Under the pieces are notes generated by a model. The model saw only the letters and a list, made by a program, of their open reading frames with translations, was not told where the DNA came from and did no database searches. 64,000 bases of DNA. It comes from Catellatospora coxensis (lineage in GTDB: Bacteria; Actinomycetota; Actinomycetes; Mycobacteriales; Micromonosporaceae). Where the stretch lies: positions 1 to 64,000 of the forward strand of contig NZ_BONI01000025.1 of the NCBI RefSeq assembly GCF_016862635.1, written 5' to 3'. The position numbers were made by a program, and so were the translations under genes. Positions 23,609 through 33,282 of the stretch are shown piece by piece (position 1 is the stretch's first letter; the number at the start of each line of letters is the position of its first letter).

Positions 23609-24826
23609 TTGTCCACGCCATGGCACGTTCCAGGAGCCGGTAGCAGCAAGCCGCGGTCGGGGAATCCGTTCGACGACGTTGAATGGGTCATGGGCAAGCT
23701 CAATGCTGCGATCGACAGCGAGTTCAGCAAGCTGGGCGAGCTCAACCTGATGATCCTGGGTCGCGTGGGAGCCGGCAAGACCACCCTGGTCAACACCGTG
23801 TTCGGCGCGGAATTGGGAGTCACCGGTGTCGGTGGTCGATCGGTGACCCAGCACATCGACCTTCACCGCCCGGAGGGCAGCCTCGTGGGTATCTTCGATA
23901 CCAGGGGCCTGGAGATGGGCCCGTATAGCGAGGACATTCTGCGGGAGATCCGCGAACTAGTCACCGAGACCAGGCCCGGCAAGGCCAACCCGGTCCACGC
24001 GATCTGGTACGTCGTGAACTTCGCCGACAGCCGCTTCGAGGAGATGCAGGAGAACTTCGTCCGCGAGCTCGGCGATTCCGGCTTGCCCGTGATTCTCGTG
24101 ATGAGCAAGGTGCCGCTGCTACCTGGCGGCGGTGCCATCGCCCCGGAGGCGCTCGAGTTCGGAAAGAAGATCGAGGACCTCGGCCTGCCGCTGTCGCCGA
24201 GCAATCGGGTCGTGTTCACCTCCGCGATCGCGACGCCCTGGTGGCCGGCGCACGGCGTGGCCGAGCTGATCAACCTCACCGCCGAGGTGCTGCCGGAAGC
24301 CTCCCGCCGGACCCTGGAGGCGTTGCAGCAGTACGACCTCGCGCACAAGCGCAAGAAGGCCTGGGCCACCATCGGAACAGCTGCCACCGCTGCGGCCGGG
24401 ATCGGGGCGGTGCCCATCCCGCTGGCCGACGCGCCCTTCATCGCCGCGACGCAGATCACGATGATCGGCACCATCGCCGTGCAGTACGGCCTCAGCCTGC
24501 CCAAAAAGCGCGTCGCCGCACTGGTCGCCGCCGCCCTCGGGCCGGGCGCGGCAACGCTGATAGGCCGGTACGCCGCCACCGGGCTCATCAAACTGGTGCC
24601 CGGCGTCGGCAGCGTGGCGGGGGCGCTGTTCAACTCCAGCACCGCCGCGATGCTCACGGTCGCCATGGGGCGGGCCTGGATGGAGGTCTGCGAGTCCCTG
24701 CAGTCCGACGACGGGACGGTGCCGCAGGACGTCGATATGGACGACCTCAAGCGACGATTCGCCGACGCCTTCCAGCGGGTCAAGGACGACGATGCCGGCA
24801 ACCAGCAACCGGGCCTGGCGGCGTAG
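23609..24826 (+). CDS. P-loop GTPase with hydrophobic C-terminal domain
   Basis: A 405-residue GTPase. Motif G1 is GRVGAGKT at residues 51-58, a glycine-rich G2 region (TGVGGRSVTQ) follows and G3 is DTRG at 97-100. The G4 N/TKxD motif is not standard; MSKV (165-168) takes its place, so base specificity is uncertain. Residues 260-350 are Ala/Gly/Ile-rich with several membrane-like helices (AAAGIGAVPIPLADAPFIAATQITMIG), as in YcjF/DUF697 GTPases, which suggests a membrane-active or self-assembling protein. The start is a TTG with GGGAGG upstream; a later ATG (23690) would remove the leader. The RNase H-like gene follows 18 bases downstream. Confidence 0.82.
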   Translation: MSTPWHVPGAGSSKPRSGNPFDDVEWVMGKLNAAIDSEFSKLGELNLMILGRVGAGKTTLVNTVFGAELGVTGVGGRSVTQHIDLHRPEGSLVGIFDTRGLEMGPYSEDILREIRELVTETRPGKANPVHAIWYVVNFADSRFEEMQENFVRELGDSGLPVILVMSKVPLLPGGGAIAPEALEFGKKIEDLGLPLSPSNRVVFTSAIATPWWPAHGVAELINLTAEVLPEASRRTLEALQQYDLAHKRKKAWATIGTAATAAAGIGAVPIPLADAPFIAATQITMIGTIAVQYGLSLPKKRVAALVAAALGPGAATLIGRYAATGLIKLVPGVGSVAGALFNSSTAAMLTVAMGRAWMEVCESLQSDDGTVPQDVDMDDLKRRFADAFQRVKDDDAGNQQPGLAA

Positions 24827-24844
24827 CCGGCGATGGAAGGGGGA

Positions 24845-25753
24845 ATGACCGACGAAGATCACGATCTGACGTTCCGTCTTTGCGCCAGATGCAATCTCGT
24901 CGTCCTGCGGTCAGGAGCCGACCACTGGGTGCACCAGGCGGTAGCGGTAGCCAAGTTTACCGGTCGGGCGTGTGACGGGCCGGTCCCGGGCAGGCCCGCG
25001 AAGCCGCGGGAGGTTCGCTACGGGCTCGGCACCGACGTGCATAAGGACGCCCAATCGCTGCGGGGTGTCCTGCCGGGCTTTCCGGTCGCCGCCGGCGAGG
25101 CCGTCATCGTCGGCACCGACGGAGCCTATAAAGAGGTGACAGTCGGCGACTCGATATTGCGACCACTCTGCTGGGGATATATCGCCGACAACGGAATTTA
25201 CGGCTGTGGTGCCGCGCGCATCCCCGGTCGCATCGTGGGCGATCGCGTCCTTCAAACCGAACTGCGGGCGATCTGGTGGTCGTTGCGCGAGCTATTGCCG
25301 ACCCACCCGACCACCATTGTCAGCGACTCTCAGGACGCCCTCGAACTCGTGGAGGACTGGCGGCATGGAGGTGAACGCATGCCTCGCGGCTACACCCTGC
25401 AGCGCGTGTCCGACCGCAAAGCCACGATCCTTCAGCTGGCCCATCTGGTCACCCAGCACGCTGACCTGATTAGTACGCAGTGGGTACGGGGCCACAGCGG
25501 CTATCACCTCAATGAGGGCGCAGACGCCCTTGCGAAGATCGCGAGATTATGGGCGACGAAGACCGTCACCAAGAATCAGACTCGAGTGGATGCCGAAAAC
25601 ATCGCCCGCGACGTCCTCGCACGGCATAGGTACGCGGACCGGGACACGACTGCATCCGGCGGAACGATCCGGCCACATTGTCCGCCGATGCTCGGCGTCG
25701 CAAAGCCGAGCCGTGACGAGGCGCCCTCGGGTTCGAAAAGCGCCGTCAAATGA
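24845..25753 (+). CDS. RNase H-fold protein
   Basis: A 302-residue protein with a complete type-1 RNase H active-site pattern: Asp92 (VGTDGAYK), Glu139 (LQTELRAIWWSL), Asp161 (IVSDSQDALEL), His217 (WVRGHSGY) and Asp227 (NEGADALAK). Type-1 RNases H cut the RNA strand of RNA-DNA hybrids. An extra N-terminal domain starts with a CxxC pair (RLCARCNLVV) that may bind zinc, and the C-terminal tail is low-complexity. The ATG at 24845 has AAGGGGG directly upstream; an ATG at 24833 is also in frame. Its closeness to the GTPase gene suggests a two-gene unit. Base composition is less GC-rich than core genes here, which suggests transfer. Confidence 0.85.
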   Translation: MTDEDHDLTFRLCARCNLVVLRSGADHWVHQAVAVAKFTGRACDGPVPGRPAKPREVRYGLGTDVHKDAQSLRGVLPGFPVAAGEAVIVGTDGAYKEVTVGDSILRPLCWGYIADNGIYGCGAARIPGRIVGDRVLQTELRAIWWSLRELLPTHPTTIVSDSQDALELVEDWRHGGERMPRGYTLQRVSDRKATILQLAHLVTQHADLISTQWVRGHSGYHLNEGADALAKIARLWATKTVTKNQTRVDAENIARDVLARHRYADRDTTASGGTIRPHCPPMLGVAKPSRDEAPSGSKSAVK

Positions 25754-26297
25754 CCAGGAACGTCGCGCACCAGGCGCGTCGGCGTCGAGGTGATCGACGG
25801 GTCGCGGGGCCTGCATTCCGCGCCGGAGGGCGGCCGGCTCTGCGCGGGTGAGCGGCTTTCGCCGCGGGTCGGCCGACGAGCTGCCCCGCGCAGCGATGCA
25901 GCTCGGCGACCTCGACGGATGCGCAGCTTGGTACTGCGCCATGGTCATGGCGTGCTTGCCCCGTACGTGCTGGCCCATGCCGCAGCCGGCGCACTGCCGG
26001 CACTGCGGGTGCCGCCCGCGGCCAGGTGGCATCGATATCGACCGATGCTGGGATCTTGGTCGTGGTGGCGGCTCGTCTTGGAGACGCATGTGAAACATCT
26101 CACATAGCACTCTCGCGCTCCCGGGGTGATCCACGCGTCGACTACTGACAGTGATCGATCGTGGTCGTGGTGTTTCCCGCCATTGATTGCTGCGAACATC
26201 TGGATCAAATTGAGTCCGGATTGGTCGAGAACGAGGGGACAGCGCGCGCGGGCTGTTTCGCATAGCGTGCCGCTCCAAGCGTTCTTGGAGGTTGGTC
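25754..26297. other. 544-bp region without an intact gene
   Basis: Apart from the MucR-like zinc-finger relic on the minus strand (about 25890-26020), I see no gene. The last 50 bases carry the ribosome-binding sequence of the following secreted protein (GGAGG at 26287). A promoter probably lies in 26100-26280 but none can be picked out with confidence. Confidence 0.5.
25890..26020 (-). pseudogene. Relic of a MucR/Ros-like zinc-finger protein
   Basis: Reading the minus strand from about 26011, a short stretch encodes HPQCRQCAGCGMGQ, then HVRGKHAMTMAQYQAAHP. The pattern C-x2-C, seven residues, H-x4-H followed by AMTxxQYxxxHP is typical of Ros/MucR zinc fingers. No good start codon lies in front, and the sequence after the finger continues sensibly only by changing frame, which suggests frameshifts in a decayed gene. 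It may be a genuine but diverged small gene. Confidence 0.4.
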
Positions 26298-29200
26298 ATG
26301 CGGGGTCTGCTCCCGGTTGGGCGGCGGAGGATGAGTCGGTCGCTCGGTGCCATGTCGGCATCGATCGTCACGACGATCGGCTTACTGGTGGTGCCGGCGT
26401 CGGCTGAAGAGCCGTCCGCGCCGTCCGCGCCGATGGTGGTCGAGTCGACTGATGGTGATGGTGTCGCCTTGCTGGCGCGGGCGCATGCGGACGCGTCGGC
26501 GGCTGCCCGCGCGTCGGGGCGGCGGGTGCAGGTCGATGAGCTGACGTCGGAGACGACGGAGGTCTGGGCGCTGCCGGAGGGTGGCTTCGAAGCGACCTTG
26601 AGCGCAGGCCCGGTGCGGGTCAGGCGGGACGGCGGCTGGGTGCCGATGGACCTGACTCTGGTCAAGGATCCTGTCGACGGTTCGATCCGGACGGTGGCCG
26701 ACCCGTACGACACCCGCTTCGCGGGCGCGCAGCTTGCGGGTTCTCACGTGCTTGCCGCGTTCGGGAAGGGTGATGACCGCCTGTCGGTGGGTTGGGACGG
26801 TGCGTTGCCGGAGCCGGTGCTGCAGGCCAACAAGGCGACCTACGTCGACGCGCGGCCTGGGGTCGACCTGGTGGTGGAGGCGACTGGCACGGGTCTGGAG
26901 ACCTTCCTGGTCGTGAAGAGCCCTGCTGCGGTGAATCAGGTGCGGGAGGTCGTGTTCCCGGTCACCGGCAAGAACGCGGCGTCGTTCGAGCGTGACCCGC
27001 ACGGCAACGCGAAGATCGTGAACGGGTCGGGTCGCGCGGTGGCGGAGGTGCCGGCGCCGGAGATGTGGGACGCGGCTCGCACCCCGGCCAACCAGCCGGC
27101 ACGCAAGAGCGTGGTGAGTTCGCGGGCGTCGGCGGTGGCGCAGCGTGCGCGGTCGCAGCAGGCCGAGCCTGGTCTGGAATTGCGGATGACCCCGGACGTG
27201 GCGTGGATGACCGATGCGGCGACCTCGTGGCCGGTGGTGATCGACCCGACGATCAATGCTCTCACCAACTCCTATGACATCTACGTCATGGAGAACGACA
27301 CCACCCACAACGGTGGCAACAGCGACATGCACTTCGGGCACATCTCCACCGGAACCGCGCGAGCGTTCATCCGCTGGGACAGCACCGTGCTGGTGGGGGC
27401 TTCGATCACGTCGGCGTCGCTGCAGTTGTTCAACTACTACTCGGGAACGTGTTCGCCCCGGTCGTGGCAGGTATGGACCACCGGCTCGATCCCGAACGGG
27501 GTCCTGTGGGACAACCAGCCCCTCTGGGTCACCAATCAGAGCAGTTCGACGGCGACGACGGGCTATGACACCTCCTGCGGCGACGGATGGGTGTCGGTGG
27601 ACGCCTTGAACTTCTTCCAAGCGGCTGCCACTGCCGGCGATGCGAGCGCGGACATGGGCATCCGGGCAGGGAATGAGACGGACTCGTCCTATTGGAAGCA
27701 GGTGCGCGCCAACCACGCCGATTACCTGAGCTTCGCGCCGAAGGCGACGGTGACCTACAACTCGTACCCGACGGTGGGGAGCCGGTCGACCATCCCGGCC
27801 ACCGCGTGTGCGACCGGCTCCGGCCGGCCTGTGATCAACACCGTGACGCCGCAGCTGTCTGCGGTGATATCCGATGTCGACGCGGGCGCGTCGGTGAAGG
27901 CCGAATTCGAGTGGTGGGCCGTCGGCGGCGGAGCCAAGATCGGTTCGGCGGTCACCGGTGCCGCAGCCTCGGGAACGGCGTTCTCCACGACGGTGCCCTC
28001 GGGCGCTTTCACGGAGGGCGGCATCTACCAGTGGCGGGTACGCGGCAATGACGGCACCCTCAACGGCAACTGGTCTGCCTACTGTGAGTTCCAGGTGATG
28101 GTCCTGCCCCCGCCCGTGCCCGGCTGCGCGAGCGGCGTGGCCGGTGACTTCAACGGTGACGGGGTGCGCGATGTGCTCATCGCCGATCCGATGGCCACGG
28201 TGAACGGCGACGCGGAAGCGGGCTCGGTGCGGATCGTCAACGGCGCCGACGGCGCCACCCGTGCGATCACCGAGGACGACACTGAGGTGATCGGAGACTC
28301 CGAGCCCGGGGACAGGTTCGGGCAGACATTCGCGATCTATGACGCGAACCGCGACGGCTGTGCGGACGTGGCGGTCGGGGTCCCGTTCGAGGACATCGGG
28401 TCGATCATTGACGCCGGCCAGGTGCATCTGCTGTTCGGTTCGCCTTCGGGGTTGAACAAGAGCGCCAGCGCCCCGGCGATCCTGTACGAGCAGGGCACGA
28501 ACGGTGTGCCGGGCACGAAGGCCGCCAACGACAACTTCGGCTTCTCCCTGGCCGCGGGCCAGACGTCGACTGCTGAGCCGTTTCTCGTGGTGGGTGCGCC
28601 CGGCGACGACGTCAACGGCAACAACGACGCCGGAGTCGTGCACTACTTCCGTGGCTCGGTGAAGGTCGCATTCGACCAGGCCAGCGGGGGCGGCAACGTC
28701 GCCGAGCCGGACGACAGGTTCGGGTACGCGCTCGCGGCGACGCCGTACCACATCGCGGCCTCGGCTCCGGGTGAGGGTAAGGACGTGAGCACGCAGTTCG
28801 CAGGTCAGGTCGATGTCTACAGCCACACCCTGACCAGCGGCGTGCCCACCAAGGCCGGTTTGGTCAACCAGGACAGTTCCGGGGTGTCCGACGCGATGGA
28901 GGCCGGTGACACGTTCGGTAAGTCGATCGCGATGGCACCGTTCTGGCCGGCAGGCGACTCGCTGCTGGTGGTCGGCGTGCCCGGCGAGGACGCCGTGCCG
29001 GGCACGGACGCGGGCATGATCCACGAGTTTCGCATGTCGGGCACGACCGTGACCCAGATCGCTTCGCTCAATCAAGAGACGTCCGGGATCTCGGGCGCCA
29101 GCGAAGCGGGCGACCTGTTCGGCGAGAAGGTGCTGGTCGTGAATACGGACCCGGGCGTTGCGCCCACCGCGGCGACGTTGCAGGTGGCGGTGGGGGTGCC

Positions 29201-29525
29201 TGGCGAGGATCTGGGGACCGTTCTGGACGCGGGTTCGATCCGCGTGTTCGCCGGTGGCGTCGGGACGATCACCAGTGACGTGGTGGTGGAGCGGGCGGCG
29301 ACGGCGAACCTGCCGGGCACACCCGGCGTGCGGGAGCTGGTCGGTCTGAGCATGGGCGCTTCGGCGACCGAGCTTTATGTCTCGTCGCCGTACGCGAACC
29401 GGGCGGTCTGGGCCCTGCCCTGGTCGTCGCTCGCCGTCGGCACCGTGGCGGTGTCGGCGACATGGGCACCTGGTGCCGGAGGCATTCCGGCTGGTGCGGT
29501 CACGTTCGGCACGCAGGTCGGGTGA
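26298..29525 (+). CDS. Secreted DNRLRE / FG-GAP repeat surface protein
   Basis: A 1075-residue exported protein: a basic N-terminus, hydrophobic core and AxA site (LLVVPASAEE). Residues ~50-320 hold an N-terminal domain also seen in the neighbouring LamG protein (WALPEGGFEATLSAGPVRVRRDGGWVPMDL is matched there). A DNRLRE-type domain lies at ~325-490, then Ig-like strands. From about residue 610 there are FG-GAP/integrin-type repeats, marked by DFNGDGVRDVLIAD, GDRFGQTFAIYDANRDGCADVAVG and several copies of VVGxPGED plus DAG, with Ca-binding DxNxDG loops. The start ATG has GGAGG seven bases upstream. The LamG gene follows after only eight bases, so they share an operon. A role at the cell surface is likely. 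Confidence 0.86.
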   Translation: MRGLLPVGRRRMSRSLGAMSASIVTTIGLLVVPASAEEPSAPSAPMVVESTDGDGVALLARAHADASAAARASGRRVQVDELTSETTEVWALPEGGFEATLSAGPVRVRRDGGWVPMDLTLVKDPVDGSIRTVADPYDTRFAGAQLAGSHVLAAFGKGDDRLSVGWDGALPEPVLQANKATYVDARPGVDLVVEATGTGLETFLVVKSPAAVNQVREVVFPVTGKNAASFERDPHGNAKIVNGSGRAVAEVPAPEMWDAARTPANQPARKSVVSSRASAVAQRARSQQAEPGLELRMTPDVAWMTDAATSWPVVIDPTINALTNSYDIYVMENDTTHNGGNSDMHFGHISTGTARAFIRWDSTVLVGASITSASLQLFNYYSGTCSPRSWQVWTTGSIPNGVLWDNQPLWVTNQSSSTATTGYDTSCGDGWVSVDALNFFQAAATAGDASADMGIRAGNETDSSYWKQVRANHADYLSFAPKATVTYNSYPTVGSRSTIPATACATGSGRPVINTVTPQLSAVISDVDAGASVKAEFEWWAVGGGAKIGSAVTGAAASGTAFSTTVPSGAFTEGGIYQWRVRGNDGTLNGNWSAYCEFQVMVLPPPVPGCASGVAGDFNGDGVRDVLIADPMATVNGDAEAGSVRIVNGADGATRAITEDDTEVIGDSEPGDRFGQTFAIYDANRDGCADVAVGVPFEDIGSIIDAGQVHLLFGSPSGLNKSASAPAILYEQGTNGVPGTKAANDNFGFSLAAGQTSTAEPFLVVGAPGDDVNGNNDAGVVHYFRGSVKVAFDQASGGGNVAEPDDRFGYALAATPYHIAASAPGEGKDVSTQFAGQVDVYSHTLTSGVPTKAGLVNQDSSGVSDAMEAGDTFGKSIAMAPFWPAGDSLLVVGVPGEDAVPGTDAGMIHEFRMSGTTVTQIASLNQETSGISGASEAGDLFGEKVLVVNTDPGVAPTAATLQVAVGVPGEDLGTVLDAGSIRVFAGGVGTITSDVVVERAATANLPGTPGVRELVGLSMGASATELYVSSPYANRAVWALPWSSLAVGTVAVSATWAPGAGGIPAGAVTFGTQVG

Positions 29526-29533
29526 AACGGGCG

Positions 29534-32500
29534 ATGACGCAACAGGATCAGACGAAGGTGAAGGCGACGAGCACGGTGGGGATGGCTGGTATGAGTTCGC
29601 GGTGGCGGGCACGCGGTGCGGCGTCCGCGGTGGTGGTCGGGTTGGTGGCTGCCACACTCTGGGCGGCGGCACCCGGCCGCGACCAGGGTGGCCCGCTGCA
29701 GGCGTCGGGCCCGGACGGTGCGGGGGCGGCGAGCGCGCCGTGGACCGAGCCGCAGGCGGTGGCCGCCGCCCGCAGATCGGGTAAGCAGGTGGAGGTGGCG
29801 GCCAAGGGCACCGGCCGTCAGGTGACGTACGCGAATCCGGATGGTTCGTTCACGCACGAGTCGCATGCCGCGCCGTTCCGTGTCATGCAGCACGGCAAGT
29901 GGGTGCCGGTCGACACGACCATGGTCCGGTACAAGGACGGCAGCGTCGGGCCGAAGGCGGCCGAGACGCCGATGCGGTTCTCCGGCGGCGGCGCCATGCC
30001 CCTTGCCACCATGTCGCGCGCAGGTCGCGTGATGTCGCTGTCGTGGCCGGCGGCGCTACCGGAGCCGGTGCTGTCGGGCGACGCGGCGACCTACCGGAAC
30101 GTCTTCCCGGACGTCGATCTGGTCGTGCATGCCACGGCGACCAGCTACACCCACGTGCTGGTGGTCAAGACGCCGCAAGCGGCGGCCCTGCCGCAGATCA
30201 AGTCGGTGACCTACGGGCTGCAGGGCACCAATCTGACGTTCTCGGCCGACGTCGAGGGCCGTCTGGTCGCCAGGGACACAGGTTCCGGCGGTGTGGTGTT
30301 CGCGTCGCCGACGCCGAAGATGTGGGACTCCGGTGACCCGGCCGAGGCAGCAGCCGCCGATGCCGACCACGAGCCGACGAGGTCTGCTCCCGAGTCGGCG
30401 CGTCGCGCTGAGGTCGGAGTGGAGGTCGACGGCGGGACGTTGCGGTTGACTTCGGACGCGGGCCTGCTGGCGGATGCGAGTGCGCACTACCCGCTCTACA
30501 TCGACCCGATGACCGCACCGACCAGCAACAGCTCGTGGGCGATGGTGGACTCCGGCTACCCGAACGAGGAGTACTGGAAGTTCGACGGCGACCGTGACCA
30601 GCGCATCGGCCTGTGCAACCGGACCGATTCCGGCAACAAGTGCAACAACTCGTACATCAAGCGTCTGCTGTACGCGATCCCGACCCCGTACCAGGACGAC
30701 ACCATCGTCGTGTCCAGCGCCACCTTCAAAGTGACGATGGTGGCCACCTACGACGGCTCGGCGCGCAACGCCTCGCTGTATCGGATGGGTTCGGGTATCA
30801 CCTCGGCCACGAACTGGAGCAACCAGCCGGCGTGGAGCAAGAAGCAGGACACCCAGGACCCGACGGTGACCCAGGGTTCGTGCACGTCGACGAACCAGAA
30901 CGTGACGTTCACCGCGACGGTGGCCGCGCAGGAGGCGGCGGCCAACAACTGGTCGACGACCACGTTCGGGATCCGGGCCGATGATGAGACCAGCAAGTAC
31001 TACATCAAGCGGTTCTGCGACAACGCTGTGCTGTCGGTGACCTACAACCGGCCGCCGGCCACGCCGAGCAACCTGACGTCCAACCCCGGCGGCGCCTGCA
31101 AGACCGGCACCCCGGACAACACCTGGTACGTCTCGAGTGTGCCGAAGTTGTCGGCGTACCTGTCGGACCCGGAGACCGACGCGGCTGAGCCGCTGACCGC
31201 GACGTTCACCGTCACCTGGACCCCGCCGGGCGGCAGCCTGCAGACCAAGACGTGGACGTCGGGGGAGAAGGCCAACAAGTCGACGTTCGACTACAACCTG
31301 GCCGACGCCGCCACCGGTGCGCCGAACCTGCCGGAGAACGTGGTCGTGTCCTGGAAGGTGCAGGCATCCGACGGCACAGCCACCAGCTCGGTCAGTGCGA
31401 CCTGTGGGTTCATCCTGGACAAGACCAAGCCGGTGGGTTCTGACATCGACTCGGCGGAGTTCCTCGCCGCGGACGCGGCCGACAACACGCCGGCGTGTGT
31501 GGAGTCAGGTGAGTGGATCGACGGGGTGGGTCGCTACGGCACGTTCACCTTCGACTCCGCGGCCACCGACGTCGTGTCGTACAAGTACGGCTTCGACACC
31601 AACCCGTCGCCGACCAACGTGCTGACCCCGACCACCAACGGCGGGCCGGTCAGCGTGAGCTGGGCGCCGCTGACCGAGGCGCCGCACTTCGTCACCGTGA
31701 TCGCGGTCGACGCGGCCGGCAAGGAGAGCGACACCTCCGTCTGCACCTTCAACGTCGCAGCCGGGGATCCATCGATCGCACAGTGGAACCTCGCCGACGC
31801 ACCCGGCTCGACCCAGGCCGTCGACGAGCGCGGCGCCAACCCCGCGTCGGCCGGGTCCGGGGTCACGTTCGGTCAGCCCGGTCCGGGCGGTGCGGCGCAC
31901 CCGTCGGTGCAGCTGACGGGCAGCAGCACCGACAGCTACCTGGCGCCTTCCGCGACCGGGCTGGTCGACACGGCCCGCCCGTTCACGGTCGTCGCGTGGG
32001 TGAAGCTCGATGATCTGACCGCCTACCGGGCTGCGGTGTCGCAGGACGGCACCGGTGTCCCGGGCTTCTACCTCGGGTTCAGCCCGGTCAGCAGCAAGTG
32101 GCTGTTCGGCATCCCGGACATGGACGTCAACTCCTTCCGGGACTGGCAGGTCACCAGCACCGAGGTCGTCACCGCCCAGACCGGCTGGACCCACCTCGCC
32201 GTGGTCTTCGACCCGGTCAAGGACACCATGACGATGTACGTCAACGGCAAGCTGTCCAACACCGCCGCGGCACGCTCGCAGTGGGCCTCGCACGGCAACT
32301 TCCAGCTCGGCCGCCGTGTCACGAAGACCGGTTACGCGTGGGGCTGGAATGGCGGGCTGGCCGACGTGGCCGTATACGACCGGCTGACCACGCCTGCCGA
32401 GATCGGCGCGCTGGCCACGCCGCGACTGCAGCGGCAGGTGTACTGGTCGCTGGACAGCGCCGACGTTCCCGACGAGAGCCCTGGCGTGTTCGTCAGCGCT

Positions 32501-33196
32501 GAGACGGTCGTCGACGGTGCCACGCCGGACGAGACGAAGGAACTGACGCTGTACAACGGCGCCGCGCTGATGGTGCCCGACCCCGACGACCTGTTCGCCG
32601 AGCCGGCCCTGGTCGGCGCCGGGCACATGGTTCTCGACGGCGGTGACGACTACGCCGCCAGCAGCAAGCCTCTGGTCGGACAGACCGGCAGCTTCTCGGT
32701 CGCGGCACGGGCGCGGCTGGCCGCGGCGTGTGCCTCCGACCAGGTCGTGTTGTCGCAGCCGGGCGCGGAGGTCAGCCGGTTCCAGGTCAAGTGCGTCGAC
32801 ATCGGCGGTGGGCAGCCGCGCTGGCAGCTGAGCGTGGCCGCAGGCGACGACACCGCCACCGCGACCACGGTCGTGGTCGACGACACGCACCTGCCCGATC
32901 CCAGCGACCCGCTGGGACAGCACCTGGTCGTCACCTACAACGCGTTCACCAAGGACGTGCTGCTCTACGTCAACGGTGAGCTGGCCGCCAGCGCGAAGGG
33001 CAGCCACACCCCGGTGTGGGACGGCCCCGACAACGGCGTCCAGGTCGGCCGCGCCCTGCTGGACGGCACCACGGCCACGCCGACATACGGAGGCTACTTC
33101 TCCGGTGTCCTTGACGAGGTCCGCGTCTACAGCGGCGTGCTCGCCGAGACCACAGTCATCCGACTGGCCAGCACCACGGCCCAGTCCGACCTGTAA
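29534..33196 (+). CDS. Secreted DNRLRE / LamG-like surface protein
   Basis: A 1220-residue exported protein. A signal sequence (SAVVVGLVAATLWAAAPG) is followed by the same N-terminal module as the upstream gene (YANPDGSFTHESHAAPFR, GKWVPVDTTMVRY, LPEPVLSGDAATYRNVFPDVDLVVHAT). A DNRLRE-type domain (~330-500) and Ig/fibronectin-like strands come next. Two LamG (concanavalin-like) domains, at ~755-975 and ~1000-1215, are marked by FTVVAWVKLDD, VFDPVKDTMTMYVNGKL and SFSVAARARLAA, LYVNGELAAS. LamG-like domains bind glycans or proteins. It lies directly upstream of the first RHS gene with a terminator between, and such proteins commonly accompany RHS loci in actinomycetes. Confidence 0.86.
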   Translation: MTQQDQTKVKATSTVGMAGMSSRWRARGAASAVVVGLVAATLWAAAPGRDQGGPLQASGPDGAGAASAPWTEPQAVAAARRSGKQVEVAAKGTGRQVTYANPDGSFTHESHAAPFRVMQHGKWVPVDTTMVRYKDGSVGPKAAETPMRFSGGGAMPLATMSRAGRVMSLSWPAALPEPVLSGDAATYRNVFPDVDLVVHATATSYTHVLVVKTPQAAALPQIKSVTYGLQGTNLTFSADVEGRLVARDTGSGGVVFASPTPKMWDSGDPAEAAAADADHEPTRSAPESARRAEVGVEVDGGTLRLTSDAGLLADASAHYPLYIDPMTAPTSNSSWAMVDSGYPNEEYWKFDGDRDQRIGLCNRTDSGNKCNNSYIKRLLYAIPTPYQDDTIVVSSATFKVTMVATYDGSARNASLYRMGSGITSATNWSNQPAWSKKQDTQDPTVTQGSCTSTNQNVTFTATVAAQEAAANNWSTTTFGIRADDETSKYYIKRFCDNAVLSVTYNRPPATPSNLTSNPGGACKTGTPDNTWYVSSVPKLSAYLSDPETDAAEPLTATFTVTWTPPGGSLQTKTWTSGEKANKSTFDYNLADAATGAPNLPENVVVSWKVQASDGTATSSVSATCGFILDKTKPVGSDIDSAEFLAADAADNTPACVESGEWIDGVGRYGTFTFDSAATDVVSYKYGFDTNPSPTNVLTPTTNGGPVSVSWAPLTEAPHFVTVIAVDAAGKESDTSVCTFNVAAGDPSIAQWNLADAPGSTQAVDERGANPASAGSGVTFGQPGPGGAAHPSVQLTGSSTDSYLAPSATGLVDTARPFTVVAWVKLDDLTAYRAAVSQDGTGVPGFYLGFSPVSSKWLFGIPDMDVNSFRDWQVTSTEVVTAQTGWTHLAVVFDPVKDTMTMYVNGKLSNTAAARSQWASHGNFQLGRRVTKTGYAWGWNGGLADVAVYDRLTTPAEIGALATPRLQRQVYWSLDSADVPDESPGVFVSAETVVDGATPDETKELTLYNGAALMVPDPDDLFAEPALVGAGHMVLDGGDDYAASSKPLVGQTGSFSVAARARLAAACASDQVVLSQPGAEVSRFQVKCVDIGGGQPRWQLSVAAGDDTATATTVVVDDTHLPDPSDPLGQHLVVTYNAFTKDVLLYVNGELAASAKGSHTPVWDGPDNGVQVGRALLDGTTATPTYGGYFSGVLDEVRVYSGVLAETTVIRLASTTAQSDL

Positions 33197-33204
33197 CACC
33201 GACA

Positions 33205-33243
33205 GCCAGTGGCCGGCATCCCGCAGGGGCGCCGGCCACTGGC
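33205..33243 (+). terminator. Stem-loop between LamG and RHS-1 genes
   Basis: GCCAGTGGCCGGC (33205-33217) pairs perfectly with GCCGGCCACTGGC (33231-33243). It starts nine bases after the LamG gene stop and ends 40 bases before the RHS-1 start, so RHS-1 probably has its own promoter or is reached by read-through. Confidence 0.7.
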
Positions 33244-33282
33244 TTCACCCATCCGTATCAACCATCAAGGTGGTGCTGACGC

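Noticed and set aside
23115-23621. A 168-codon minus-strand frame in the gap after the sigma/propeller pair.
   Set aside because: It ends inside the repeat hairpin, has no ribosome-binding sequence and shows no recognisable domain or coding bias.
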